Shown here: positions 1-8,442 of the stretch, piece by piece | Layout: every line of letters begins with the position of its first letter | Numbering within the stretch: the first letter of the stretch is position 1 | DNA from: Polynucleobacter antarcticus | Lineage (GTDB): Bacteria > Pseudomonadota > Gammaproteobacteria > Burkholderiales > Burkholderiaceae | Direction: 5' to 3' | DNA length: 64,000 nt | Assembly (NCBI RefSeq): GCF_013307245.1 | Contig: NZ_CP028941.1 | Span: 1,178,001-1,242,000 of the forward strand | Position numbers and translations under genes: made by a program | Notes under the pieces: model-generated | What the model saw: only the letters and a program-made list of their open reading frames with translations | Told to the model about the DNA's origin: nothing | The model's database searches: none

Positions 1-1205
1 TCAATAAATAGCACTTCACCCCTACGCTTGGTTTTTTGTTTAACCAAGAACCACAAACAGGCTGGAATTTGAGTGTTGAAGAACAACTGGTTTGGCAATG
101 CAACCATCACTTCCACTACGTCAGCTTCAACCATTGCAGCTCGAATAGAGCCTTCGTTATTAGTGTTACTACTCATACTTCCATTAGCTAGAACGATGCC
201 AGCACGTCCAGTCGGCTTGAGGTGATACAGCATATGCTGCAACCAAGCATAGTTAGCATTACCCTGTGGAGGCTCGCCATAGACCCAGCGAGGATCACCC
301 ATTAAGCTACCGTGCCACCAATCACTTATATTAAAAGGTGGATTGGCAAGGATGAAATCTGCTCGTAAATCTGGGTGTTGATTCTTGGTAAAGGTGTCGT
401 CAGGCTCCCGACCTAAATTAAAGTCGATTCCACGAATAGCTAGATTCATTGCAGCTAAACGCCAAGTAGTTGGATTAGCCTCTTGTCCATAGATAGCTAC
501 GTCACCGATCTTGCCACCACGAGCCTCAATGAACTTTTCCGACTGAACAAACATTCCACCAGAACCACAGCAAGGGTCATAGACCTTGCCTTCGTGCGGC
601 GAGAGAACTGCAACTAGAGTCTTAACAATAGAAGCTGGCGTATAGAACTGTCCGCCACGCTTACCTTCAGCGTTAGCAAACATTCCTAAGAAGTACTCAT
701 AAACCTGCCCCAATATGTCACGAGCAGTACTTGGGTTATCGCCAAAGCCAATAGTAGAGATTAAATCTACCAACTCACCCATTTTTCCATCAGGCAATTG
801 AGCGCGGGCATACCGTTTATCTAAAATTCCCTTTAGCTTAGGGTTTTCAGTTTCAATAACCGTTAAGGCTTCATCAATACGCTTGCCAATATCCGTAGAC
901 TTAGCTGCCGCTCTGAGGGTTTCCCAACGAGCGGATTCAGGAACCCAAAATACGTTTGCTTCGGTGAAATAGTCTCGCTGTTCTAATTCAGCTTTAATTT
1001 GTGCATCATTTGCCTCGCCAAAGAAATACTCATCCTTGGGATCGCGTAATCGAAGATTAAGTTCTTGCTGTTTTGCTGCAAAAGTATCCGAGATATACTT
1101 AACAAATATCAAGCCAAGAACAAGATGCTTATATTCAGCTGCATCCATATTGGCACGTAGCTTGTCTGCCGTTGCCCAAAGGGTCTTTTTAATGTCGTCC
1201 AGCAT
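1..1205 (-). CDS. hsdM: Type I restriction-modification methylase subunit, partial (3' end beyond window)
   Basis: Modification subunit of a type I restriction-modification system, an N6-adenine DNA methylase that works in a complex with HsdS and HsdR. The frame is open from the ATG at 1205 to the left edge (about 401 residues). I see the HsdM N-terminal helical region, the SAM-binding motif DPCCGSGGMFV (codons around 581-550) and the catalytic NPPF motif (codons around 344-333). Both motifs are in frame with the start, so the visible part is intact. The C-terminus and any hsdS/hsdR would lie left of the window. Its neighbours on the right are Zorya genes, which fits a defence island. Family assignment is secure; subtype is unknown. 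Confidence 0.93.
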   Translation of the reverse strand, partial: MLDDIKKTLWATADKLRANMDAAEYKHLVLGLIFVKYISDTFAAKQQELNLRLRDPKDEYFFGEANDAQIKAELEQRDYFTEANVFWVPESARWETLRAAAKSTDIGKRIDEALTVIETENPKLKGILDKRYARAQLPDGKMGELVDLISTIGFGDNPSTARDILGQVYEYFLGMFANAEGKRGGQFYTPASIVKTLVAVLSPHEGKVYDPCCGSGGMFVQSEKFIEARGGKIGDVAIYGQEANPTTWRLAAMNLAIRGIDFNLGREPDDTFTKNQHPDLRADFILANPPFNISDWWHGSLMGDPRWVYGEPPQGNANYAWLQHMLYHLKPTGRAGIVLANGSMSSNTNNEGSIRAAMVEADVVEVMVALPNQLFFNTQIPACLWFLVKQKTKRRGEVLFI

Positions 1206-1283
1206 AATTTGATTTCTTTTTAGGGGTATTGTCTATGAGACATTATCACCTAAATTACTATCAAATTTAATACTACCTACGCA

Positions 1284-1724
1284 CTACATAAGCTTTGCTA
1301 GCTCTCTATTCTTCTTAGCCTGCTTGGCGGACTTGTAGTTTTCCTCATCCTTGGTATCTACTTCAATCAGCTTTCTGGTGGCGCTACCCCTTAGCTGCTC
1401 AATAGCCTGTATTACCTGTAAGTGGCTATAGTGACGCTCAATCATTAATACACTAGTACCCATTTGCTTAGCCAGCGTATGAATGGGTACGCCATCATGC
1501 GTAAGAGACAAAGTAGCGTAGGTATGCCGTAGGCTATAGAACACCCGCTTTTGATTGGTCTTGGTATCAATTAACAAGCCATGGTCTGATAAGTAGTTAT
1601 CAAACATATGGTTTAGTACATCACCTAAGTTTCTACACTCTTTGTTTCTAAAGATATAGTCATCATTAGTGGGTTTAATTAAGACAAAATTCCTTATAAA
1701 AGCATCTACCTGATTTGAAAGAAA
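1284..1724 (-). pseudogene. C-terminal remnant of a tyrosine recombinase (integrase)
   Basis: The frame is open from 1724 down to the stop at 1284, but only about 147 codons remain, against 350-400 for a full phage-type integrase. The catalytic C-terminus is visible: YSLRHTYATL (the RHxxAT box) and MIERHYSHL, where the tyrosine after RH would be the nucleophile. The N-terminal arm-binding and core-binding domains and the first catalytic Arg are missing. An in-frame TGA at 1725-1727 closes the frame upstream. A start at ATG 1607 would leave only 107 residues. I read this as a decayed mobility gene marking past integration. It is unlikely to be active. Confidence 0.72.
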
Positions 1725-1788
1725 TCAATCGTTACTTAAAGAACTTAAACCCTCAAATCACCGATACAAATTGTAACGGTGCAGACTC

Positions 1789-2171
1789 TTATTTGTAGAG
1801 CTTATATAAAGTATCTTCAAAGCTTTTCGCTAATATTGGTGCTACCTTATTTTCCTGCAACCACTCCAACATAGTCATTCTTGCCATCATCTGGGCATTG
1901 CCTAATGAGGAAATATTTTGAGCATCCTTAAAGAAATTTAGGGCGATAGATAAAGCCAAATCTTCAGTTGAATAGGGAATGGGACCACTCTCTAGCTTTG
2001 CACCAAGAATTGCAATCTCTTTTTCAGGCACTTCCCCCATTAATAATTCAACAGCTAAATCGATCGCTTTTGATAAATTTGCTCATTTAGCTGGAGGGGG
2101 ATCTCCATAGAATGCATTGATAAATCCGTCCATCGCGGTTTCTTCTTTTTCTTACCAAATAATCCAAACAT
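1789..2171 (-). pseudogene. Decayed small hypothetical gene (one frameshift, one in-frame TGA)
   Basis: The intact 83-codon 3' part starts at 2040, but the same reading frame continues upstream through FINAFYGDPPPAK, a TGA at 2083-2085, then ANLSKAIDLAVELLMGE. Still further up, a start ATG at 2171 (MFGLFGKKK) lies in another frame. Adding one A to the A-run near 2150 would join the two frames. A repaired protein would be about 127 residues: a short lysine-rich N-terminus followed by a helical region. I do not recognise the family. Two independent lesions make a pseudogene more likely than sequencing error, although translation from the ATG at 2040 cannot be excluded. Confidence 0.6.
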
Positions 2172-2240
2172 ATATAGTCACCCCGGTTTTATTAATTTAT
2201 TTAAATAAACATTTACAGCATAAATTGCAACTGCAACTTA

Positions 2241-5200
2241 CTAGTTAAATGTATGCTTGGAAGAATTCATATAAAACTTAAAGATCACTTCATCCAAAAC
2301 TAACTGCTTCAGTTTTGCTCTAGACAATAATTCAATCAGACTTGCTCGATCTATTAATTTTACGCCCAGGGTGTTTGCCTGTTGTATTGCAGTTGTATTG
2401 AAACGTTGATTTGTAATGGCTACCTTTTCAAAAAGTACTCCTGGATGTCTTGCTTGATATGCAGGGCTACCAGCAGCCACCTCTTTGACGGCATCCCAAC
2501 CAAGCTCTGATTGAGTACTGTGCTTACATTGACCTATAAGGCCCTTGCCATCAATACCAATCACAACTATGTCGATACCTCCGTCGCCTCTTTGCTTTGG
2601 AGTGATGTAAGCCTTGTTTGGATATGCACCAAACAGTAGCTGACAAAACACCTCGAATGTAGCGCCATCAAGCGTATCAACGCGGTTTATATCAACCAAC
2701 TTTTCAGAATCCACTTTAATACCACCGGGACCGCCATCAGGCATCAATGAAGCACCAGAAATATCAGACCCAACTCCATCCAACATATCTCCGGCAAGAT
2801 CCATTTTTAGAGTCATTAAACGGTCTAATTTAGCATCAAAAGTAACAAAATCTTGAGCCGTAATCGTTGGGCAATAAACATGTACATCTTTCGTTTGACC
2901 AATTCGATACGCCCTATCTGTTGCCTGACCCTCTTTAGCTGGATTCCAAGTTCTTGTGAAATGAATGACATGGTTAGCTGAAACTATATTTACGCCAAAA
3001 CCCACAGCAAGTGGCGACAAAATAATCACGCCAAAACCTTCACGTGACTGAAAAGCATCAATTAAATCCTGACGATCATCAATATCACCATTAATAATTT
3101 GTGCGGAGAAGTCAAAGCGCTTGCGTATAAACAAAACTAGAGATCTTTGAATCTCCTTGATATCGGTAAAAATAATTACTTTTTCATGTTTTCGAGAAAT
3201 AGCTTCTAATGTATTGAGGAGCCATTTTAATTTCGGCGCATTATTTAAGTGAGCATCTACCCCGGCTACATCCATTGCAAATGTAGTCTTTGGAAGACAA
3301 TAAGGCTCTGAGCATAGAGCTCTAACAAAATGAAGCACGGCAAAAGATATATTTGATCTTTTTTTAGCGTCTTTTTCCTGCGCAGAAGCTGTAATTTGAT
3401 GAAGACCTTGCACATACAAATTTCTTTGATGATTAGAAATTGGGATGCCTAGCCTTTTCCTTGGTGACCCATCGAACTCATACTCCTCATTTGACTCAAT
3501 CATCTTTTTAGGGAGCTCATCAGCTATTTCATACTTCATTCGCCTCAAAATCTGAGGCGTAATCTTTGCCCGTAATTGCTCAATAGCCTCGGTTGCTTTT
3601 CCGTCTCCAGCTTCCCTAGCTTCAATTGGCTTACGATACGCTCTACCAAATTCATCTAATGCACCCAGCAGCCCCGGCTGAATAAAATCAAATAAACACC
3701 AAAGATCTGCCAGACTATTTTCTACAGGCGTCCCGGTACAAGCAATTCTAAATTTAGCTTTTTGTTTTTTAGCTGCTTTTGTAGATTGTGCATTCGGTGT
3801 TTTAATTTTCTGCGCTTCATCGCAAATCATGAATGTAAATTCTTGCCTACCCAAACTAAACTCATAATCGCGAACTGTCTCATAAGTTGTTAAAACTACT
3901 TTTGCAGATCCAATCCAATTCGGTATTAGAAAATTTGTAATCTTTTTTTCAAGTAATGCTTGATCAATAAACTTCTTAGGCTGCTTTCTTACTGTTAATC
4001 CATCAGCATGAAGTAATAATATTTCTGGGAAATTATTAAAGAAGTTTTTTGCTTCATTCTTCCAGTTTTGCATTAAAACAGGAGGGGCAACAATTAAAGA
4101 TGGCGCCGCGGTAGGATGACGCTCATAAAACCAAGAAAGCAAAGATAAAAGCTGTAGTGTTTTACCTAAACCCATATCGTCTGCAAGTAGGGCCCCTCTA
4201 CAGTACTCGGGGGCCTTTGAGTACAGGTATTGCATCCAAGCCAAGCCTTCTAACTGGTGTTTCTTAAGCTTGATATTGTCTTTCAAATCACTAGGAAGCT
4301 GAGGAGAAAATCCTTCTGGTACTTTTAAAATTGACTCACGCAAAGCCTCTGAATCAGTTTCAGTGTAATCAAGCTGTGTGATATTGACCTTCACTAAAAG
4401 GGTAGGCTTTAGCCCCTTACTTGTTGTTATAGGTGGATTGGGTCCATCCGGCCCAATTGGTGGATCGCCACCGGGGGGCTGTGGTCCTGGCCCAGGCGGT
4501 AATGGTGGCTGCGGAACTGGCCCAGGAGGCACTGGGTTTGGTCCAGGAGGCACTGGGTTTGGATCAATACTTGGGTCAATAATGCCAAGCAATATCTTTA
4601 ATTCCTTAATTAGTCCAATTGCATCTGTAATTGATAGCGGCATTGGCAAGACTGGATCAACCACTTTATCAACTTCAGAAGCTTGAGCCTGGGCAACTTT
4701 AATTTCAAAGGCTTTAATCCACTCGCCATCGACTGCAATACAAACTGGAGGTGTGCCTGGAACTAAAGGAACACATATAAGAGGATTAGGTGCCCATGAG
4801 GAATCATCGCCACCTTCTTTTTTAATATAAACAGAATAGATTGGCTTGGCAAAGCCTATGCCATCAACTCGATCTGAATACTTAAACTCATATACATCAT
4901 TAAAGTCTATAAAGTTTTTAACTTGCTCCTTCCAAACATTGAGCCAGCATTTAGCCATATCTAATGTTTGATACAAAGCGCCATCTACATCAATGACAAA
5001 ATTACGCCAGGTAAAAAATTGTCGGTCATCTGATAAAGCCCCGTCTATTTCATTTATGAGAATACCAAGCTCATATGCTGTTGAAATAACGCTACGATCT
5101 ACTTTTGACATTCCATCGTTCAAATTTTGATAAATGGCTGCCGTAATACCTTCAATCGCAGCCCCAACAACATTGGGGTGCAGGGAAATACGTGTTGAAA

Positions 5201-6233
5201 ATAATCCAGCCTCTTCTTTTGCCTCTTGTATTTGATTTTCATCAAGCGCTTTAGATGCGGCCTCACCTAAATAGGCAAATGGATTTCGTAAAAATGCTTC
5301 AGCTCGGCTACCAGCAACTTTTCTACCTTCAAACTGAGTCTTAATCACCGTCAACACATCTCTGATTGCCTCTGGAAAAATGATGCGGGTTCTACCCGCC
5401 GATGTTTTAAAATCAATATGCTCAGGAATGAAGTTAAAGGCATCAAATTTGGGCATCCAATCTTCTGGCGCACCATCAAAGTAAGGCTCTATTGTCACAA
5501 CACTAGTACCAAGAGCTTGAGCTCTTATGTAACGCATTTTCAATAAGTCTGGAACTAAAACAATGGTCGATATTAAGTAAGGGGAAAGCTCTGCATTAGC
5601 TAATAGAGCAAATTTGCGCACCTCACCCCACAGAGACTCATTCTTCGATTGAGTTCGAGCCCCATCTGAAAAGCCATCGTTGCGACCAATGAGGTCTAAT
5701 AGTTGCCATACCTCTTTTGTTTGAAGCAAAAATCCAGAGCTCTCAATAAATGCCCCACCACTATACTTTTTAAGACCCACACCTTTACCTTTACGATCAG
5801 GATCACGCCATCCATCGACCCTTAATCTAAAAAAACTATCTGAAACTGTCCCAACCTCACCTAAAACTGGGACCGAATAGTCAAACCCTGGAAGTGCAAG
5901 TAAATACAAAGAGTCTTCATGCTCAACATCACTAAGAATCTGGTAAAGACTAGTCCAAGGTATCTGTAATTCTGATTCGTTAATTGAAGCCAACCTGTCA
6001 GAAACAAGTTGAGTGAAGTAGATAAGCTGCTGACTTCCAGTGGTGGGATCAGTTGCAAAATCCATTAACTTAGAAGATGTACTAACTCCCTCATTTAATC
6101 CGAATGAGTATGAAACTGTATCCTGGGAGAAGCTAGGCTGTGTTAATTTCTGAGAGGATACTTGGGTACCCATACCCTCAAAGACATTTTGCACGTCAGG
6201 ACGTAAATTAAATAGCCTACTTAAAAAATTCAT
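2241..6233 (-). CDS. zorD: Zorya type I protein ZorD: SNF2-family helicase with Mrr-like nuclease
   Basis: Effector of the Zorya type I anti-phage system, 1330 residues. Residues 1-540 form an N-terminal region I cannot assign. About residues 550-605 are a proline/glycine-rich linker with repeated NPVPPGP units. The SNF2 helicase follows: Walker A MGLGKT near 685-691, the DEAQ box at 805-808, and helicase motif VI RAYRIGQT near 1104-1111. The C-terminus (about 1180-1300) is an Mrr-type restriction endonuclease fold with D1221 in GGID and Q1235-x-K1237. It is the last gene of the zorABCD operon and overlaps zorC by one base (6233). In studied type I systems the ZorAB motor is thought to sense infection and ZorC/ZorD act on invading DNA. 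The long linker is the unusual part. Confidence 0.92.
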   Translation of the reverse strand: MNFLSRLFNLRPDVQNVFEGMGTQVSSQKLTQPSFSQDTVSYSFGLNEGVSTSSKLMDFATDPTTGSQQLIYFTQLVSDRLASINESELQIPWTSLYQILSDVEHEDSLYLLALPGFDYSVPVLGEVGTVSDSFFRLRVDGWRDPDRKGKGVGLKKYSGGAFIESSGFLLQTKEVWQLLDLIGRNDGFSDGARTQSKNESLWGEVRKFALLANAELSPYLISTIVLVPDLLKMRYIRAQALGTSVVTIEPYFDGAPEDWMPKFDAFNFIPEHIDFKTSAGRTRIIFPEAIRDVLTVIKTQFEGRKVAGSRAEAFLRNPFAYLGEAASKALDENQIQEAKEEAGLFSTRISLHPNVVGAAIEGITAAIYQNLNDGMSKVDRSVISTAYELGILINEIDGALSDDRQFFTWRNFVIDVDGALYQTLDMAKCWLNVWKEQVKNFIDFNDVYEFKYSDRVDGIGFAKPIYSVYIKKEGGDDSSWAPNPLICVPLVPGTPPVCIAVDGEWIKAFEIKVAQAQASEVDKVVDPVLPMPLSITDAIGLIKELKILLGIIDPSIDPNPVPPGPNPVPPGPVPQPPLPPGPGPQPPGGDPPIGPDGPNPPITTSKGLKPTLLVKVNITQLDYTETDSEALRESILKVPEGFSPQLPSDLKDNIKLKKHQLEGLAWMQYLYSKAPEYCRGALLADDMGLGKTLQLLSLLSWFYERHPTAAPSLIVAPPVLMQNWKNEAKNFFNNFPEILLLHADGLTVRKQPKKFIDQALLEKKITNFLIPNWIGSAKVVLTTYETVRDYEFSLGRQEFTFMICDEAQKIKTPNAQSTKAAKKQKAKFRIACTGTPVENSLADLWCLFDFIQPGLLGALDEFGRAYRKPIEAREAGDGKATEAIEQLRAKITPQILRRMKYEIADELPKKMIESNEEYEFDGSPRKRLGIPISNHQRNLYVQGLHQITASAQEKDAKKRSNISFAVLHFVRALCSEPYCLPKTTFAMDVAGVDAHLNNAPKLKWLLNTLEAISRKHEKVIIFTDIKEIQRSLVLFIRKRFDFSAQIINGDIDDRQDLIDAFQSREGFGVIILSPLAVGFGVNIVSANHVIHFTRTWNPAKEGQATDRAYRIGQTKDVHVYCPTITAQDFVTFDAKLDRLMTLKMDLAGDMLDGVGSDISGASLMPDGGPGGIKVDSEKLVDINRVDTLDGATFEVFCQLLFGAYPNKAYITPKQRGDGGIDIVVIGIDGKGLIGQCKHSTQSELGWDAVKEVAAGSPAYQARHPGVLFEKVAITNQRFNTTAIQQANTLGVKLIDRASLIELLSRAKLKQLVLDEVIFKFYMNSSKHTFN

Positions 6234-7714
6234 TAGAAATATTTATCGATAGAAAAACTTGTTGTTGTTGAGGTTAGCTTACCAGCTCTAGCATCATCAA
6301 ATATACCAAATGCAGGAAGTTGATAAGTTCTAGCATTAAATTGCCAACCTTCTCTGTGAACAATATCAGGCCCCCTTGAGCTACCACTGTAATAACGCTC
6401 CTTAAGGCCTCTTTCACTAGTAGATGCATCTAAGCTTGATGCATTTACATTAAATGTATTTTCCGATTTTTTATAAACATAACAACCACCATGAGGATTA
6501 AACTCAACAATCAAATGTCCGTTAATTTCCATAATAAAAGCATCTAATCCAGATTCGCCATTAGCTCCTGAAAGATTTGCATATGATTCAACATCATTTT
6601 TAAAATGCTCTTTTAATTCAGGATGTGAGTTTAAATATCGACGCATATCATCTCCCAATACAAGCCTAGTAAAAGTAATCTGGTTAATATATTGCATCCA
6701 AAAATTTAATCTTCCATGAGGATCAGGAACACCACGTCTCTTCAAAAGCTCAAAAAATAAGCGAAGATTTGCTTCTTGTACCCAAGTTAGAACCATACGC
6801 CATGTTGGATCTGCTACATGAATCCACTTTGATGCGCCTGTACTTCTCAGTTTTGGATTTTTCCATACTACTAGAGCAAAGTCTTTTAACTCAATATGCT
6901 CTCGGATATCAGATGAGGCTCTATAGCGATCAAGTAGTGCCCGTAATCCATTATCGAGATAAGAGGGGTGTCTATTCAAGAGTGAAATAATTAAGGGTAT
7001 TGATTCCTTAAACTTCGCATCTGACTGAGATAAAGAGGTTTTCAGGCAAGATTTAAAAAACTCATCCCAAAACCAACTAGCATCTGGAATTTGTAATTCA
7101 AGCTTAATTTGCTTTACTCTAGCTTCACTGCCAGACAGCCACTCAGCGCCGTACATATCGCATGGAGATTCAGATAACAGATGCAAATTTGCATCAATAC
7201 TCTTCATCCAATTAGTGGAGAAAGAAGCGTTTTTCATTACGTATGGCCAAGACTTAGAAAGAAAGTTTCTGATTAATCTTTGTGAACTAAAAAAACTATC
7301 GCCTTGATAATATGATTTTTGAGCCTGAAAGTAGGATTGAAACACTCCAAACCAAAATATTCCATCAATTAAATCATTTTCAAACTCTTGCGCGTAGCGA
7401 TTAAGCAATGCTCTAAGTTTTTCATTATCTGTGGCTACAGAAACACCACCTAATTCAGCTATTGGCTTAGTAAGGACAAATGAAATAATTTCATATTCTC
7501 CGGGATTACCTGCTAGAGAGCCATTGAGATAGTCTCTAGCAGCAGCATACGCAACCTCATCTTTTGGTTTTAAGATAAAAGTAAATTCATCTGTTATTTT
7601 TTTATGGACTTTTGCTAGCCTTGGATGTGACTCACCGTGATCTCTCCTCAGCTCATACTGAAAAGAGTTATTTAGGTTCGCTAGTGAATGTTTTAATAAG
7701 TCAGTGAAGGACAT
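6233..7714 (-). CDS. zorC: Zorya type I protein ZorC (EH-signature family)
   Basis: A 493-residue soluble protein with no membrane segment, assigned as ZorC by position between zorB and zorD, by length, and by an EH-signature-like C-terminal core (EINGHLIVEFNPHGGCYVY, about residues 400-420). ZorC is specific to type I Zorya and is thought to bind DNA together with ZorD. It starts 22 bases inside the end of zorB and ends in a one-base overlap with zorD, so the operon is translationally coupled. I see no frameshift or missing segment. Confidence rests more on context than on motif recognition. Confidence 0.87.
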   Translation of the reverse strand: MSFTDLLKHSLANLNNSFQYELRRDHGESHPRLAKVHKKITDEFTFILKPKDEVAYAAARDYLNGSLAGNPGEYEIISFVLTKPIAELGGVSVATDNEKLRALLNRYAQEFENDLIDGIFWFGVFQSYFQAQKSYYQGDSFFSSQRLIRNFLSKSWPYVMKNASFSTNWMKSIDANLHLLSESPCDMYGAEWLSGSEARVKQIKLELQIPDASWFWDEFFKSCLKTSLSQSDAKFKESIPLIISLLNRHPSYLDNGLRALLDRYRASSDIREHIELKDFALVVWKNPKLRSTGASKWIHVADPTWRMVLTWVQEANLRLFFELLKRRGVPDPHGRLNFWMQYINQITFTRLVLGDDMRRYLNSHPELKEHFKNDVESYANLSGANGESGLDAFIMEINGHLIVEFNPHGGCYVYKKSENTFNVNASSLDASTSERGLKERYYSGSSRGPDIVHREGWQFNARTYQLPAFGIFDDARAGKLTSTTTSFSIDKYF

Positions 7715-8442
7715 ACGCCAAAGTCTTTTCCTGATAAATTAATCGAGGACTCTTCTCGTCTTTTTTTATCATCACCTAACTGCCAAAATTCAAGCTTTAA
7801 CTCAGCTCTCCTGCTTTCCTCATCACTTCTTTTCTGTGAGTTAAATGAGAATCCACCAACAAGGAAAAGACTTTTAACCTGATTTTTATCATCTAGAGAT
7901 AATCCACCAGTGCCATCAGCATCTGTTTTGGCAAGCTCACAGACAACCTCTTTACTTCTTTTTAAAGAAAGATCAAGATTGGTCATATAGTTACCTGTTT
8001 TGCTGGTGTACCCTTCAACGATAACTCGCCTGAAAAACTGCTTACATTGATTATTCTTAACTGTACTAAGTACAGTTGGTATGTAATCCCTTAGAAATTT
8101 TGATGCTTCAGAGTTAATGCGATGTTTACCATCTTCAAATTTAACAATTGATCCCAAATCAATTCGAATAGCATCGCCTTTACTATACTCAATACGTGCC
8201 TGCCCAGAAAAACGTTGATCGGCAATACTTTGTAAGTCTTTTGCGCAAGCAGAAATAGTTGCTTCCCGAGCTTTTACAGCGGTATCTTGAGTCTCATATT
8301 TCTTTTTGAGCATCACAATAGTCACGGCCATTACAACCAAGAATAGAGTCATGCATGCAGTCATTAAGTCAGCATAAGAAATCCAAAAGGGCTTCTCCCC
8401 TTCATCTTTATTAGATTTTTTAATAGGTCTCGGGTTAAACAT
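7693..8442 (-). CDS. zorB: Zorya type I protein ZorB (MotB/OmpA-like stator)
   Basis: Peptidoglycan-anchored half of the ZorAB proton-driven motor, 249 residues. A single membrane segment lies at about residues 21-45 (SYADLMTACMTLFLVVMAV). Asp25 stands at the position of the proton-carrying aspartate of MotB/ExbD-type stators. After a linker, an OmpA-like domain (about 100-225) shows VEGYTSKTG followed by a NLDLSLKRSKEV helix. The ATG shares one base with the zorA stop (TAATG at 8442), which sets the start and indicates coupling. Confidence 0.92.
   Translation of the reverse strand: MFNPRPIKKSNKDEGEKPFWISYADLMTACMTLFLVVMAVTIVMLKKKYETQDTAVKAREATISACAKDLQSIADQRFSGQARIEYSKGDAIRIDLGSIVKFEDGKHRINSEASKFLRDYIPTVLSTVKNNQCKQFFRRVIVEGYTSKTGNYMTNLDLSLKRSKEVVCELAKTDADGTGGLSLDDKNQVKSLFLVGGFSFNSQKRSDEESRRAELKLEFWQLGDDKKRREESSINLSGKDFGVCPSLTY

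Noticed and set aside
2083..2085. In-frame TGA as a selenocysteine codon
   Set aside because: There is no cysteine-like context, no SECIS-type hairpin seen right after it, and a second lesion (frameshift) in the same gene.
4378..4686. Glycine-rich plus-strand frame opposite zorD
   Set aside because: It is the antisense of the proline-rich linker; the composition is an artefact of the repeat.
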